28,916 nt of DNA, taken from the NCBI GenBank assembly GCA_963575745.1, contig CAUYUJ010016357.1:159001-187916 (forward strand), read 5' to 3'. The position numbers and the translations under genes were made by a program. The notes under the pieces are model-generated. The model saw only the letters and a program-made list of their open reading frames with translations, searched no databases and had not been told where the DNA came from. Position 1 is the first letter of the stretch. The number at the start of each line of letters is the position of its first letter. The DNA is from Prorocentrum cordatum (Eukaryota; Sar; Dinophyceae; Prorocentrales; Prorocentraceae). Positions 8,868-16,780 of the stretch are shown here, piece after piece.

Positions 8868-9716
8868 ACATGATCGACCCACGATCCCGGAAAATGAAAA
8901 TAGACATGTAAGGCATGGCAACGTTTCAAAGACACCTGATGGGCGACGGGCAAACACAATGCTCCGCGTATCGATATTGATGTACCGTGCCGAGGGCTGT
9001 GCTGCACCTTGCTGAATTGCGATGTGCCATGCCGCGATTGTGCTCTGTAGCGTTGTGGATCGAGTCCTCCTTTGCAACCGAGTCCTGACCGAACTGATCT
9101 GGATCTTAAGCTCGGGCTGCCTCAGCACAGAGTAGCTGCCCCAGGGCTAATTGACAAGGGAACATGCCAGGAGGACACGCCGCGGAACGTCCCAAGGGAC
9201 GCGCCAGGCGACGCGCCAAGGGACGTGCCACGAGGACGCACCGCGGGACGTGCCGAGGGGACGCGCTACGGAACGTGCCAATGGACGTGCCACGGGACGT
9301 GCCAGGGGACGCGCTGCGCGACGTGCCAGGAGGACTCGCGACGGGACGCGCCATGGAACGTGCCAGGTTGACATGCTGAAGGTATCGATCTTGATGTACC
9401 GTGCCGAAGTCGTGCTGTGCTGCGCCGTGCTGAACTGCGATGTGCCATGCCGCGATTGTGCTCTATAGCGTTGTGGATCGAGTCTTCCTTTGCATCCGAG
9501 TCCTGACCGAACTGATCTGGATCTTAAGCTCGGGCTACCTCAACACACAGTAGCTGCCCCAGAGCTAATTGACAGGGGAACATGCCAGGAGGACGCGCCG
9601 CGGAACGTTCTAAGGGACGCGCCAGGCGACGTGCCAGGGGACGTGCCACGGGGACGCACCACGGGACGTGCCGAGGGGACGCGCTACGGAACGTGCCAAT
9701 GGACGTGCCACGCGGC
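8868..9716 (+). repeat. Module A block 3, two units
   Basis: Left edge AAACATGATCGACCC. The second unit begins at about 9374 (GCTGAAGGTATCGATC). It passes into module C at about 9717. Confidence 0.88.
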
Positions 9717-9931
9717 GCGCTCCCAGGGCCACGATCCCTTGTAAATTACGCTGCGTCCGCGCTCCCAGGGCCACGATCCCTCGTAAATTACATTGGGGTC
9801 GCGCTCCCAAGGCCCCGACCCTTTGTAAATTGCGCTGCGTCCGCGCTCTCAAGGCCACGATCCATTGTGAATCACGCTGCGTTCGAGCCTCAGGGCCCCG
9901 ATCCTTCGTATTTCACACTGCGCCCGCGCTC
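9717..9931 (+). repeat. Module C array 2, left part (split by the retrocopy)
   Basis: Five 42-bp units in the same order as at 6241 and 24296. The array stops inside a unit at CACTGCGCCCGCGCTC. The missing continuation (CCAGGGGCTACGATC) is found 1.7 kb away at 11634. Confidence 0.9.
9918..9931. repeat. Target-site duplication at the poly(A) side of the retrocopy
   Basis: CTGCGCCCGCGCTC, matching 11620-11633 at 13 of 14 positions. It directly abuts the seven T bases that are the poly(A) tract of the inserted strand. Confidence 0.88.
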
Positions 9932-9938
9932 TTTTTTT
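9932..9938 (-). other. Poly(A) tract of the retrocopy
   Basis: Seven T on the + strand, i.e. seven A at the 3' end of the minus-strand copy, between the 3' region and the target duplication. It is short, as expected for an incomplete or eroded tail. Confidence 0.85.
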
Positions 9939-10328
9939 AAACCCATTGCAGCTCGGCTGAGGCCAACCGAGGAGCAGACTTCATACTGGAACACGCCGGG
10001 GTGACTGACACCAACGACGAGGCTGGATTACATGAGTGCACAAATGCGCAACCGAATCCGTGCGAGGCGCCACCAGCCAGGCAAGCAGCGACACGCGAAA
10101 AGCTACTACCATCCGCCACCGTGCCTTTCACGATCGACCGAGGCAGGAAGTACCAGACTCCAACCAATAGCAGAAATCTGTATCACAAAATGTGCCAGGA
10201 GGAGGCCGAGAGGGCATCCCCGCGGTGTGCGGTATCACCAGTGGCGCCCGCGCAAGGCACCAGCCTGGCTGTGCCCCTCCCGAAAGGGAGGGGACCACCG
10301 AAGCCACTCCCGCCCCCTGGATGCGCAG
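9939..10328 (-). other. Probable 3' untranslated region of the retrogene
   Basis: About 390 nt between the stop codon and the poly(A) tract on the minus strand. It has no repeat shared with the window. No AATAAA signal stands out, which is usual in dinoflagellates. Frames read on the + strand here are not supported. Confidence 0.75.
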
Positions 10329-11531
10329 CTAGGGCTCACGCTGGCGCCCCTTGCGCCGACGACTGGCCTTGCTGGGTGCCCTCATGCTGATCGCGTGCAT
10401 GAGGTCTTCGAGCATCGCTCTCTGCGACGTCGTGTTCACCTTCTGTAGGAACATCGTGTACTCCGCCGAGCCCATCGTGGAGCGGAGCTCCTGCAGGAGC
10501 TCTCTGATCCTGTCTTCAAGCTGGTCGTCCGTGCCGCTGATCTCTTGCCCCTCAGGGTCGATGTTGGTCTCCATGGCCTCGCTGGTAGTCGACTCGCAAG
10601 CCTCCGCCTCGGACGTCTTCGCGTCGCTGGCGGCAGAGGCCGTCTCGCTGTCCACCTGCGCCTGCTTCTCGCCGACGCCCTTGGTGTCCTGCATCTGCTC
10701 GAGCTTCGCGCTCAAGCACTCCAGCTGCCTGTCAATGCACTGGAGCTTGGTGTCGCTGTTGGTCTCCGTGGCCTCGCTGGTGGTCGACTCGCCAGCCTCC
10801 GCCTCGGACGTCTTCGCGTCATTGGCGGCAGAGACCGTCTTACTGTCCACCCGCGCCTGCTTGTCGCCGACGGCCGTGGTGTCCTGCTTCTGCTCGAGCT
10901 TCGCGCTCAAGCACTCCAGCTGCCGTTCGATGCGCTGGAGCTTGGTTTCGATGTCCGCAAGCGCCTGCCTGTAGAGCTCGCCCTTCTGCATGTTCGCGTC
11001 GTGCACCCCGTCCACTCCAGGGTCGATGGGCTTCTCCTCGGTCGCCTGCTTCTGGACGAGTTCGTCCATCATCGTCTCCTCGGTCGTGGCCACCAGCTGC
11101 GGGGCGCCGCCGAAGAGGGTCCGCACGTCGTCGATGAGGCTCACATCGGGGTGCCCCGCGACGTTCCTGGCCTTGCTCAGCTTCCCGAGCCTCGAAGCGA
11201 GGCGTGAGCCCTGGGGCCCCTTCAACCTGAGGAGCTCCTTGGCGGCCGCCACCGTCGGCTTAGTGTCACAGCCCGCCGCCCTGCCAAGCACGTGCAGGGC
11301 CTCCTCCAAGTGGCCGAGCAGGCTGCCCCCGTCACCGACACATCCGCCGCCATCGCCAGCGCCCGCTAGGGCGGATGCCCCTTGCACCGCCCCGCGGGCC
11401 GCCGCCGCGACCAGCGTCGGCAACGCTTTGCTGCTGACGCCGGCGGCGCAAGCGGCCGAGACAGCGCCGAAAGCGCCCGCCGCAGCCGGACCCTCCGCAA
11501 GCACCGCCTCGAGCGACAGCATCGGTGCCAT
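10329..11531 (-). CDS. Dinoflagellate retrogene protein of unknown function, 400 aa, Ala-rich N-terminus with duplicated coiled-coil module
   Basis: Start: ATG at 11531-11529. A second ATG at 11522 is possible. The frame stays open upstream to 11606, but that part lies in the leader and begins with TTG inside the DinoSL. Stop: TAG at 10331-10329. Layout in residues from this Met: an Ala/Gly-rich segment (about 15-65), a helical stretch with KELLRLKG (98-105), then SKARNVAGHPDVSLIDD (119-135). Next come two tandem 65-residue modules (196-260 and 261-325), each with RQLECLSAKLEQ and an acidic Ser/Thr/Glu-rich tail. After these are an acidic helix (DQLEDRIRELLQELRS) and a basic end (SRRRKGRQ) that could be a nuclear signal. 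No enzyme motif is seen. From memory only, RNxAxHPD-type motifs recur in uncharacterised dinoflagellate proteins. Single exon because it is a cDNA copy. Whether it is expressed is unknown, since new promoter context would be needed. Confidence 0.82.
   Translation of the reverse strand: MAPMLSLEAVLAEGPAAAGAFGAVSAACAAGVSSKALPTLVAAAARGAVQGASALAGAGDGGGCVGDGGSLLGHLEEALHVLGRAAGCDTKPTVAAAKELLRLKGPQGSRLASRLGKLSKARNVAGHPDVSLIDDVRTLFGGAPQLVATTEETMMDELVQKQATEEKPIDPGVDGVHDANMQKGELYRQALADIETKLQRIERQLECLSAKLEQKQDTTAVGDKQARVDSKTVSAANDAKTSEAEAGESTTSEATETNSDTKLQCIDRQLECLSAKLEQMQDTKGVGEKQAQVDSETASAASDAKTSEAEACESTTSEAMETNIDPEGQEISGTDDQLEDRIRELLQELRSTMGSAEYTMFLQKVNTTSQRAMLEDLMHAISMRAPSKASRRRKGRQREP
10557..10751 (-). 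repeat. In-gene 195-bp tandem duplication, second module
   Basis: Encodes residues 261-325 of the retrogene protein. It aligns without gaps to the preceding module and shares TKLQ, RQLECLSAKLEQ, DAKTSEAEA and ESTTSEA. Confidence 0.88.
10752..10946 (-). repeat. In-gene 195-bp tandem duplication, first module
   Basis: Encodes residues 196-260. The two modules differ at scattered positions only (for example QKQDTTAVGDKQ against QMQDTKGVGEKQ), so the duplication is recent relative to the rest of the protein. Confidence 0.88.
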
Positions 11532-11596
11532 CGCGCGCCCCGATCGAGGCTTGCCGCCCACTGGACGGCAGCCGCGGCCTAGCACCTGCCAAATGG
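11532..11596 (-). other. 5' leader of the retrogene, with a possible relict spliced leader
   Basis: 65 nt between the DinoSL and the first ATG. It starts CCATTTGGCAGG. The first nine bases match the start of the relict leader known in recycled dinoflagellate cDNAs (CCATTTTGGC) with one T missing, then diverge. Confidence 0.6.
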
Positions 11597-11618
11597 CTTG
11601 AGCCAAAATGGCTACGGA
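11597..11618 (-). other. Dinoflagellate spliced leader (DinoSL), complete, as cDNA
   Basis: On the minus strand these 22 bases start TCCGTAGCC, continue ATTTT and end GGCTCAAG, identical to the conserved DinoSL with T at the variable first position. The next bases are CCATTT and not a GT splice donor, so this is the leader of a mature mRNA and not an SL RNA gene. This is the strongest taxonomic marker in the window. Confidence 0.97.
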
Positions 11619-11619
11619 C

Positions 11620-11633
11620 CTGCGCCTGCGCTC
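11620..11633. repeat. Target-site duplication at the 5' (leader) side of the retrocopy
   Basis: CTGCGCCTGCGCTC, 13 of 14 identical to 9918-9931. It continues directly into CAGGGGCTACGATC, restoring the interrupted array unit. Confidence 0.88.
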
Positions 11634-11845
11634 CAGGGGCTACGATCTCTCGTAAATTATATTGCGTCCGAGCTCCCAAGGCCCCGACCCCTCGTAAATT
11701 ACGCTGCGCCCGCGCTCCGAGGGCCACGGTCCCTCCCAAATTACGCGTGGTCCGCGCTCCAAACGCCACGATCCCTCGTAGATTACGCTGCGTCCGCGCT
11801 CCCAGGACCTCCTGGGGCATGCTGGGGCGCCCAGGCCCCTCAAGT
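11634..11845 (+). repeat. Module C array 2, right part
   Basis: Resumes the 42-bp units broken at 9931 and ends GGACCTCCTGGGGCATGCTGG, like the arrays ending near 6640 and 24720. Confidence 0.88.
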
Positions 11846-11997
11846 TTTGCAAAACAAGCGTTTCGCTCGAGACATCCTCGATATTTTTGGCGTGGGTGGC
11901 GCACCATCCTCGAGCGGGCACGCAAACACTCAACATGCTCACGCTCTAGTAAAACATGTTAGAACCCCCCCTGCCTGTGTGGCCGAAGAAATCCTGG
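11846..11997 (+). repeat. Module D block 3, short
   Basis: TTTTGCAAAACAAGCGTTTCG, GAGACATCCTCGATATTTT and CACCATCCTCGAGCGGGCAC, then CTGTGTGGCCGAAGAAATCC as at 6768. It runs into module A without a B module. Confidence 0.75.
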
Positions 11998-12440
11998 AAC
12001 ATGATCGACCCACGAACCCAGAAAGGCACATGAATATAGACATGTAACGCGTGGCAACGTTTTCAAGACACCTGATTTGGCGACGGGCAATTGCAATGCT
12101 GAGTGTATCTGTCTTGATGTACCCTGCCAATGGCTGTGCTGTGCTGCGCGGTGCTGAATTGCGATGTGCCATGCCGCGATTGTGCTCTGTAGCGTTGTGG
12201 ATCGAGTCCTCCTTTGCATCCGAGTCCTGACCGAACTGATCTGGATCTTAGGCTCGAGCTACCTCAGCACTTAGTAACTGCCCCAGAGCTAATTGACAAG
12301 AGGACATGCCAGGGGGACGCGCCGCGGAACGTCCCGAGGGACGCGCCAAGGGACGTGCCAGGGGACGTGCCATGGGGACGCACCGCGGGACGTGCCAAGG
12401 AGACGCGCTACGGAACGTGCCAGTGGACGCTCCACGGGAG
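11998..12440 (+). repeat. Module A block 4, one unit
   Basis: Left edge GAACATGATCGACCC; standard A order; it passes into module C at GGCCACTTACGCTGCGTCC. Confidence 0.87.
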
Positions 12441-12695
12441 GCCACTTACGCTGCGTCCGCGCTCCCTGAGCCACGATCCCTCCTAGATTACGTTGGGTCC
12501 GTTCTCCCTGGGCCACGATCCCGCGTAAACTACGCTGCGTCCGCGCTCCCAGGGCAGCGTTCCCTTGTGAATTACGATGTGCCCCCGCTCCCAAGGCTAC
12601 GTTCCCTGGTAAATTACTCTGTGTCCGCCCCCCCCAGGGCCACGATCCCACTTAAATTACGCTGCGTCCGCGTTCGTAAGGCCACGATCCATCTA
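12441..12695 (+). repeat. Module C array 3, about six units
   Basis: 42-43 bp units such as TCCCTGAGCCACGATCCC and TCCCAGGGCAGCGTTCCC, more diverged than in the other arrays. Confidence 0.85.
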
Positions 12696-13230
12696 TAGGA
12701 ATATACTTTAGAACACACGTATTCGTGCCCGAGGGCCAATCTATAGGTAATGAGAGGGCCTATATATAGGAACATACGCAAACACGCACGGATTCGTGGT
12801 CCTGGAGAGACCCAGTCTATAAGAGAATGTGAGGCCCATGTATAAGAATATACGTAACAACGCACGGATTCGTGCCCCTGGAGAGGGCCAATCTATGGGA
12901 ACACACGTATTCCTGGAGAGGGCCAATCGATAGGCATATACGTAAAAACGCACGAATTCGTGCCCCTAGAGAATGCCAATCTATAGGTAATGCGAGGGCC
13001 CATCTATAGGACAATACGTTAAAACACACGCATGCGTGCCCATGGATGGGGCCAATCTATGGGAACACACGTATTCCTGGAGAGGGCAAATCGATAGGAA
13101 TATAAGTAAAAAGCGCATGTATTCGTGCCCCTGGAGAGAGCAAATATATGAGTAACGAGAGGGCCCATCTATAGGAGCATACGTCAGATACGTACCCCTG
13201 GATGGGGCCAACCTCTAGGCATTACGTAAT
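12696..13230 (+). repeat. Higher-order tandem repeat of about 166 bp
   Basis: CCAATCTATAGG-type motifs recur in three variants. Matching variants are spaced 164-168 bp apart (12810 to 12974, 12886 to 13053, 12917 to 13085, 12974 to 13139). Units also carry CACGTATTCGTGCCCCTGGAG. AT content is higher than in the flanks. No gene. Confidence 0.82.
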
Positions 13231-13557
13231 CCACGCCCCTGACCAAAACGTGTCCCGCACCCTGTGATTTATCGATCGCGATTTCAAAAACCAGCGTTTC
13301 GCTAAGGACATCCTCAAATTTTGATTCGCCGGCCCACCTCGACCTTGATGTTTATCGCAAAAGAAATTCGCCGGCCCACCTCAAGTCAAACCCGGAGGTA
13401 AACCAACTAAAAGAGAACCCTGGGCTTATGCCCTTCCCGGGCAAACACACGAATTAGTAGAGACATCCTCGAAATTCCTGCACGCAGGACGCGGCACGCG
13501 CGAGACATCCTCGGAATTCATGCGCGCGGGACGCTTTTCCGCGTCGCGGTCGAGGCT
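13231..13557 (+). repeat. Module D and short module B pieces
   Basis: One D unit (AACCAGCGTTTCGCTAAGGA, 13285-13325) is followed by a short B copy ending AACCCTGGGCTTATGCCC and TTCCCGGGCAA (to 13442). Two further D units follow with GCGGCACGCGCGAGACATCC and TTTTCCGCGTCGCGGTCG. Confidence 0.75.
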
Positions 13558-13903
13558 CCAAACCGCGTTTTTTTTATGATTCTGCTAAACATGGCCCGCA
13601 CCCTTTTTTTAACCAAGGGAAGCGGTGGTCCGCGGACCCAATTATTTATCGAAGATCCGAGGTGGGGGGTCGACTTTCATCGAGCGGGCACCCGCGAAAC
13701 GTATTTTTTTTACGCCGAATTGGACTTTACCTCGTTTTTTATCCAGCGGGAATCCGCAGGCCTCCTTCAAGTCAAAACCGGGGGTAAACCTACTAAAAGA
13801 GAACCCTGGGCCTACGCCCTTTCCGGGAAAAAGAAAACCCTGGGCCTACGCCCTGTCCAGGAATAAAAGTGAACCCTGGGCCTACGTCCTTTCCGGGAAA
13901 AAG
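13558..13903 (+). repeat. Module B, long copy 2, with triplicated end
   Basis: Full B order (ATGGCCCGCACCC, GGTGGTCCGCGGACC, GCCGAATTGGACTTTACC). The terminal hairpin segment AACCCTGGGCCTACG..CCGGGAA is present three times in tandem (ends near 13829, 13864 and 13902). Confidence 0.85.
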
Positions 13904-14175
13904 AGAGAACGACAAAATGGAGAGAGAGAGAGAGAGGGACAGAGAGAACATGAAAGAACGGCTTCTTGGGAAAGCGAAGGCCTCCCCTGCCCAGGCGTTG
14001 CGCCCGGATGGGGCGCGCCTAACATGCACTACACGAGCTGAGCGTCTGCCCAGCGCTTGCGCTGGCTGCTGACGCTTCTCTGTGCGTCAACCTGGGATCC
14101 TCCACCGTGCTCCTCCATGCTCCTCCTCCGCCCCTTCCTCCTGCTCCACCTCCACTGCGCGTCAACCTGGGAACA
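13904..14175. other. GA tract and unassigned sequence
   Basis: GAGAGA at 13918-13950, then GC-rich sequence with CGTCAACCTGGGA at 14086 and 14158. Nothing convincing as a gene. Confidence 0.4.
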
Positions 14176-14410
14176 GGTGACCGTTTTCGTATTCGGCGTT
14201 TCGACATTGGGCGGAAGGGGTGGGGGAGGGAGGTGTCTGGCTCCGGACCTCTGCTTATTGCGACTGTTTGCAGCAGTGCGTCTTATGGGGGAGGGACTCC
14301 ACCTGCTTGAAAGAGGCGCCAAAAACAGCCAAGATCTACTTCATGGGGAAGGGGGGAGGGGTGGTGCGCGGGCCTGGGCCAATCGGCAAAACAATAAGAA
14401 AACGATCACC
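14176..14410 (+). mobile_element. Family E inverted-repeat element, copy 2
   Basis: 235 bp with inverted ends GGTGACCGTTTTCGTATT and AATAAGAAAACGATCACC. It matches 26866-27084 along its length (GGGCGGAAG, GGACCTCTGCTTA, GGGACTCCACCTGCT, AGCCAAGATCTAC). The unit has no transposase. Flanking duplications are not clear. Confidence 0.7.
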
Positions 14411-14645
14411 TAGGCTTCCAGTCCATCATCAGGGCAGCCCACCACTCCAGCCAGTTTAGGAGGGAGGGAGCGATGGAGTAAGGTTCGGAGCTCGAGGTCG
14501 AGATCTTTGGACTTGCTTTTGTTGTTTTGGGGGCCTCCCTGAAACTTCTCTCTGCAACGACCGGAACCGCCTCGAAGTTCTGGCCAGAGCAAGCCTCAGG
14601 GGATGTCTGGGGGTCGATTTTGAGGAAGGTGGGCGGATCAGGACT
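14406..14645 (-). pseudogene. Coding-like stretch, unrecognised, with its stop in a family E end
   Basis: The minus-strand frame includes PPTFLKIDPQTSPEAC, FEAVPVVAERSFREAP and LLNWLEWWAALMMDWKPR. It ends with TGA at 14408-14406, which lies in the GGTGATCG end of the family E element. A second frame just upstream (to about 14770; LNTMRFDLFEMLE) would join it through one frameshift. The residue mix is protein-like, but no family is recognised. The upstream part overlaps the RT fragment on the other strand, so the two cannot both be ancestral coding there. Confidence 0.25.
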
Positions 14646-14729
14646 CACACCTCCAACATCTCGAACAAGTCAAAGCGCATGGTATTCAGTGGTTGGTCTC
14701 CCGCGTCCGCTTCAGGGCCTCCGAGATAA

Positions 14730-14864
14730 GAGGCTGTTCTTTTTGAGGCAATCGAGACCTCCAGGGCCGTACTAAGCGTAGATGTTTTGTTCCACGCTCT
14801 ACAACACTTTGGGATCCCCCTGGCTGTCATTGATATGATAAAGAACAAGTATTATGGAACGTAA
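14730..14864 (+). pseudogene. Reverse transcriptase fragment of a non-LTR retrotransposon
   Basis: The frame reads VLSVDVLFHALQHFGIP, then LAVIDMIKNKYYGT, then a stop at 14862-14864. This is the non-LTR RT pattern of a degenerate AFD-box region followed by leucine/histidine positions, FGIP and I-NxY-G. A stop precedes it at 14727. Further downstream the frames are broken and no intact YxDD box was found. The enzyme would have copied RNA into DNA at a nicked target. Confidence 0.5.
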
Positions 14865-15600
14865 GTGTGTGTCAACAGATGGGTAAAACCTGTCCGATCG
14901 ACCACGAACATTCAAGTATAGCACCGCTATCGGGATGCAATGTTTAGTGTCAGTCGCGGACGCCGAAAAGAATATACACATGTCGGCAGGGAGCCGAATA
15001 GAACATAGACTTGTCGTCTGGTACGATGACAACTCGATGTTGCACCTACAGGCGAGGAACGCCTCAACATAATTTTACTAATTATCGTGGCAATGGTTGG
15101 GAAAACATTCGCGCTGGAACCCAATGAAAAAAACAACCATGCTATTACAGATCAGGTCTTCCGCAATCATTGTCAGGCCCAGTAGGAAGCCAGGTTAATG
15201 CGAAGATCATGCCATGTCGGTGGGCGGCTGTTTAAGCGAAGTCTGGCGTGCGACACCAACGCTAACAAGACGCCTGGCGGAAGCCGAATATCGAATAACC
15301 GACGCAGAAATGAGGTCAACTGCAAGCGCCCGCCCTCTCCCAATTCCCATTTTGCAGAAGCAGTTGGATGTGTACGGCAAGACGGTACGATCCCATCCGA
15401 ACACTCTACCCAGTTACCTGGACATTTAATTTCCCAATCAATGCTTGCACTGAATGGGTCCTACAATTGAAAGATTTGGCGAAAATGCTGGGCCGATATC
15501 GGTAATCAGCCGGGTTCCCGGATTCCTGGATCCGGGTTCCCGGGTTCCTGGTTCCAAATTCTGGGCCGATCGTCGTCGCGGCCCCGGGTCCTAGTCGATT
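14865..15600 (+). pseudogene. Decayed middle of the LINE-type element
   Basis: Base composition is more even than in the surrounding repeats. Several broken + frames occur, including 15214-15429 (TLTRRLAEAEYRITDAEMR). No frame is long or recognisable. Its position between the RT fragment and the C-terminal fragment, at a spacing suited to one LINE, is the reason for the call. 15505-15560 holds GGGTTCCCGG-type short repeats. Confidence 0.3.
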
Positions 15601-15850
15601 TTCTTATCGATCGGTCTCACCATCGATCTCATTACCCACATCTATCGATCTCACTATCGATCTCACAATCGATCTTACTATCGGTCTCACAATCGATCTC
15701 AATATAGATCGCACGAGCGATCTCACGATCGATCTCACTATCGATCTCAGTATCGATCTCTCTGAATTGACTTCACTATCGGTCTCACGATTGACCTTAC
15801 AATCGTCCTCACTATCGACTCCACTATCGGTCTCACAATCGGTCTCAACA
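15601..15850. repeat. 12-bp tandem repeat (ATCGATCTCACT)
   Basis: About 20 diverged copies of ATCGATCTCACT with variants such as ATCGGTCTCACA. The period of 12 keeps frames open, giving the SIVRSIVRSIVR translation on the minus strand. It lies inside the decayed LINE region. Confidence 0.9.
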
Positions 15851-15865
15851 TGTGAAGAAGACTGA

Positions 15866-16231
15866 GTGCTTTGTAACTCACCCAGGCAATGGCATACCCT
15901 TCGCAAGCGCGGCAGACCTCGTTTGACATGGGCTTCCTATATACACGCGTGCGCCTTGAGCCTTGATACATTACAGATTCTGATGACATCGCCTACAACA
16001 CAATGGGAAACAATTGTGAGACGCTGCAGACTGCCAATATTCGTGAATACCGTTCTTTGGTCCCCTGGCTCTCCTTCGTCCTCTCTCCCCCCCTCCTTCC
16101 ATATCCCCCTTTCGCATGACACCGTGATGTTGTTATCTACAGCCGCCCACTACTGCTATATGCAGTGGGTGCGTTCCGACGCGCTTCCATTCAGCGTGGA
16201 TGTATTTTCGAATGTGCCTCCTTGCCTTTGA
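15866..16231 (+). pseudogene. C-terminal fragment of a non-LTR retrotransposon polyprotein
   Basis: The frame contains LRKRGRPRLTWASYIHACAL and, further on, TTQWETIVRRCRLP. A basic RxGRPRxxW motif followed by a helical stretch and a conserved W is usual near the C-terminus of LINE reverse transcriptases. Orientation and distance agree with the RT fragment at 14730. The tail after about 16040 is Pro/Ser-rich and not assigned. Confidence 0.45.
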
Positions 16232-16780
16232 TGTCGTATGAACCTCGCTCGATGCGCCGTCTACACTCTAGACGCGGCCTCTTCCGTCCTTCCTGCCGCT
16301 GCCAGCCCACACCAGAGTTGCCCACCAGGTGGAACGAAGACATGATTACGGACGTCTCATATTACTGAATATGGGGATTGGTAGCGAGAGCAAGGGTCGA
16401 ATCTTGTTACCTCTGAGATGGATACAGTGGGTGATGGCAGAATCGTGAATGGAGAAACGGGGCAACAGTAAGGTGGACGCGGCGGCGGTGGCGAGGACTG
16501 TTTTCCGGCGAAGGAGACGCTGGCGAACGGAGCGAGCAGGCAAGGGCGTGCGGTGAAACGTATGGCAGTGAGAAGGTCTGATAGGAAGCGGAAGACCAAT
16601 GCTCTGGAATTCGAAGTCTTCCCTGGGACTTGGTGGCGGCCGGGGTCCGAACTGCTTGGAAGGACCCCAGAAAATCGGTTATGAGGGGGGATGAAACCAG
16701 ATCCCCTTAAAACATTACACCTGAGAAAAAATACAATCAGTGGATGGTTTTCGCTGAGGAGATTGACCGGGAACCCAGGA
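16232..16780. other. Unassigned sequence, no supported gene
   Basis: Mixed composition with short open frames only and no repeat shared elsewhere. Frames on both strands (for example 16357-16821 minus) show no motif. Confidence 0.4.

Larger units (their letters stand above)
9932..11619 (-). mobile_element. Retroposed, spliced-leader-tagged mRNA copy (retrogene unit)
   Basis: This 1,688-bp insertion interrupts a 42-bp tandem array that is continuous in related arrays. In sense (minus) orientation it has one G (11619), a complete DinoSL (11618-11597), a 65-nt 5' leader, an intron-free frame of 400 codons (11531-10329), a 3' region of about 390 nt and seven A residues (9938-9932). A 14-bp direct repeat with one mismatch flanks it. 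A mature leader joined directly to a leader region, poly(A) at the other end and a target duplication together identify reverse transcription of a trans-spliced, polyadenylated mRNA, with insertion by LINE-type machinery. Recycling of processed cDNAs is documented in dinoflagellates. The near-intact duplication and open frame suggest the event is not old. Confidence 0.93.

Noticed and set aside
10351-11207. + strand frames of 207 and 220 codons opposite the retrogene
   Set aside because: They lie antisense to a frame whose strand is fixed by the spliced leader and poly(A). They are shadow frames from G/C-ending codons.
11597-11618. An SL RNA gene
   Set aside because: The leader is followed by CCATTT and not by a GT donor or SL RNA body, and it is linked to a coding frame and poly(A).
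14176-14410. 9-10 bp target duplication around family E
   Set aside because: Flanking decamers match at only about 3 of 10 positions here, and the 26866 copy shows none either.
15010-15070. WYDDN as the catalytic YxDD box of the LINE
   Set aside because: Spacing is wrong (Y-D-D and not Y-x-D-D) and the surrounding residues do not fit.
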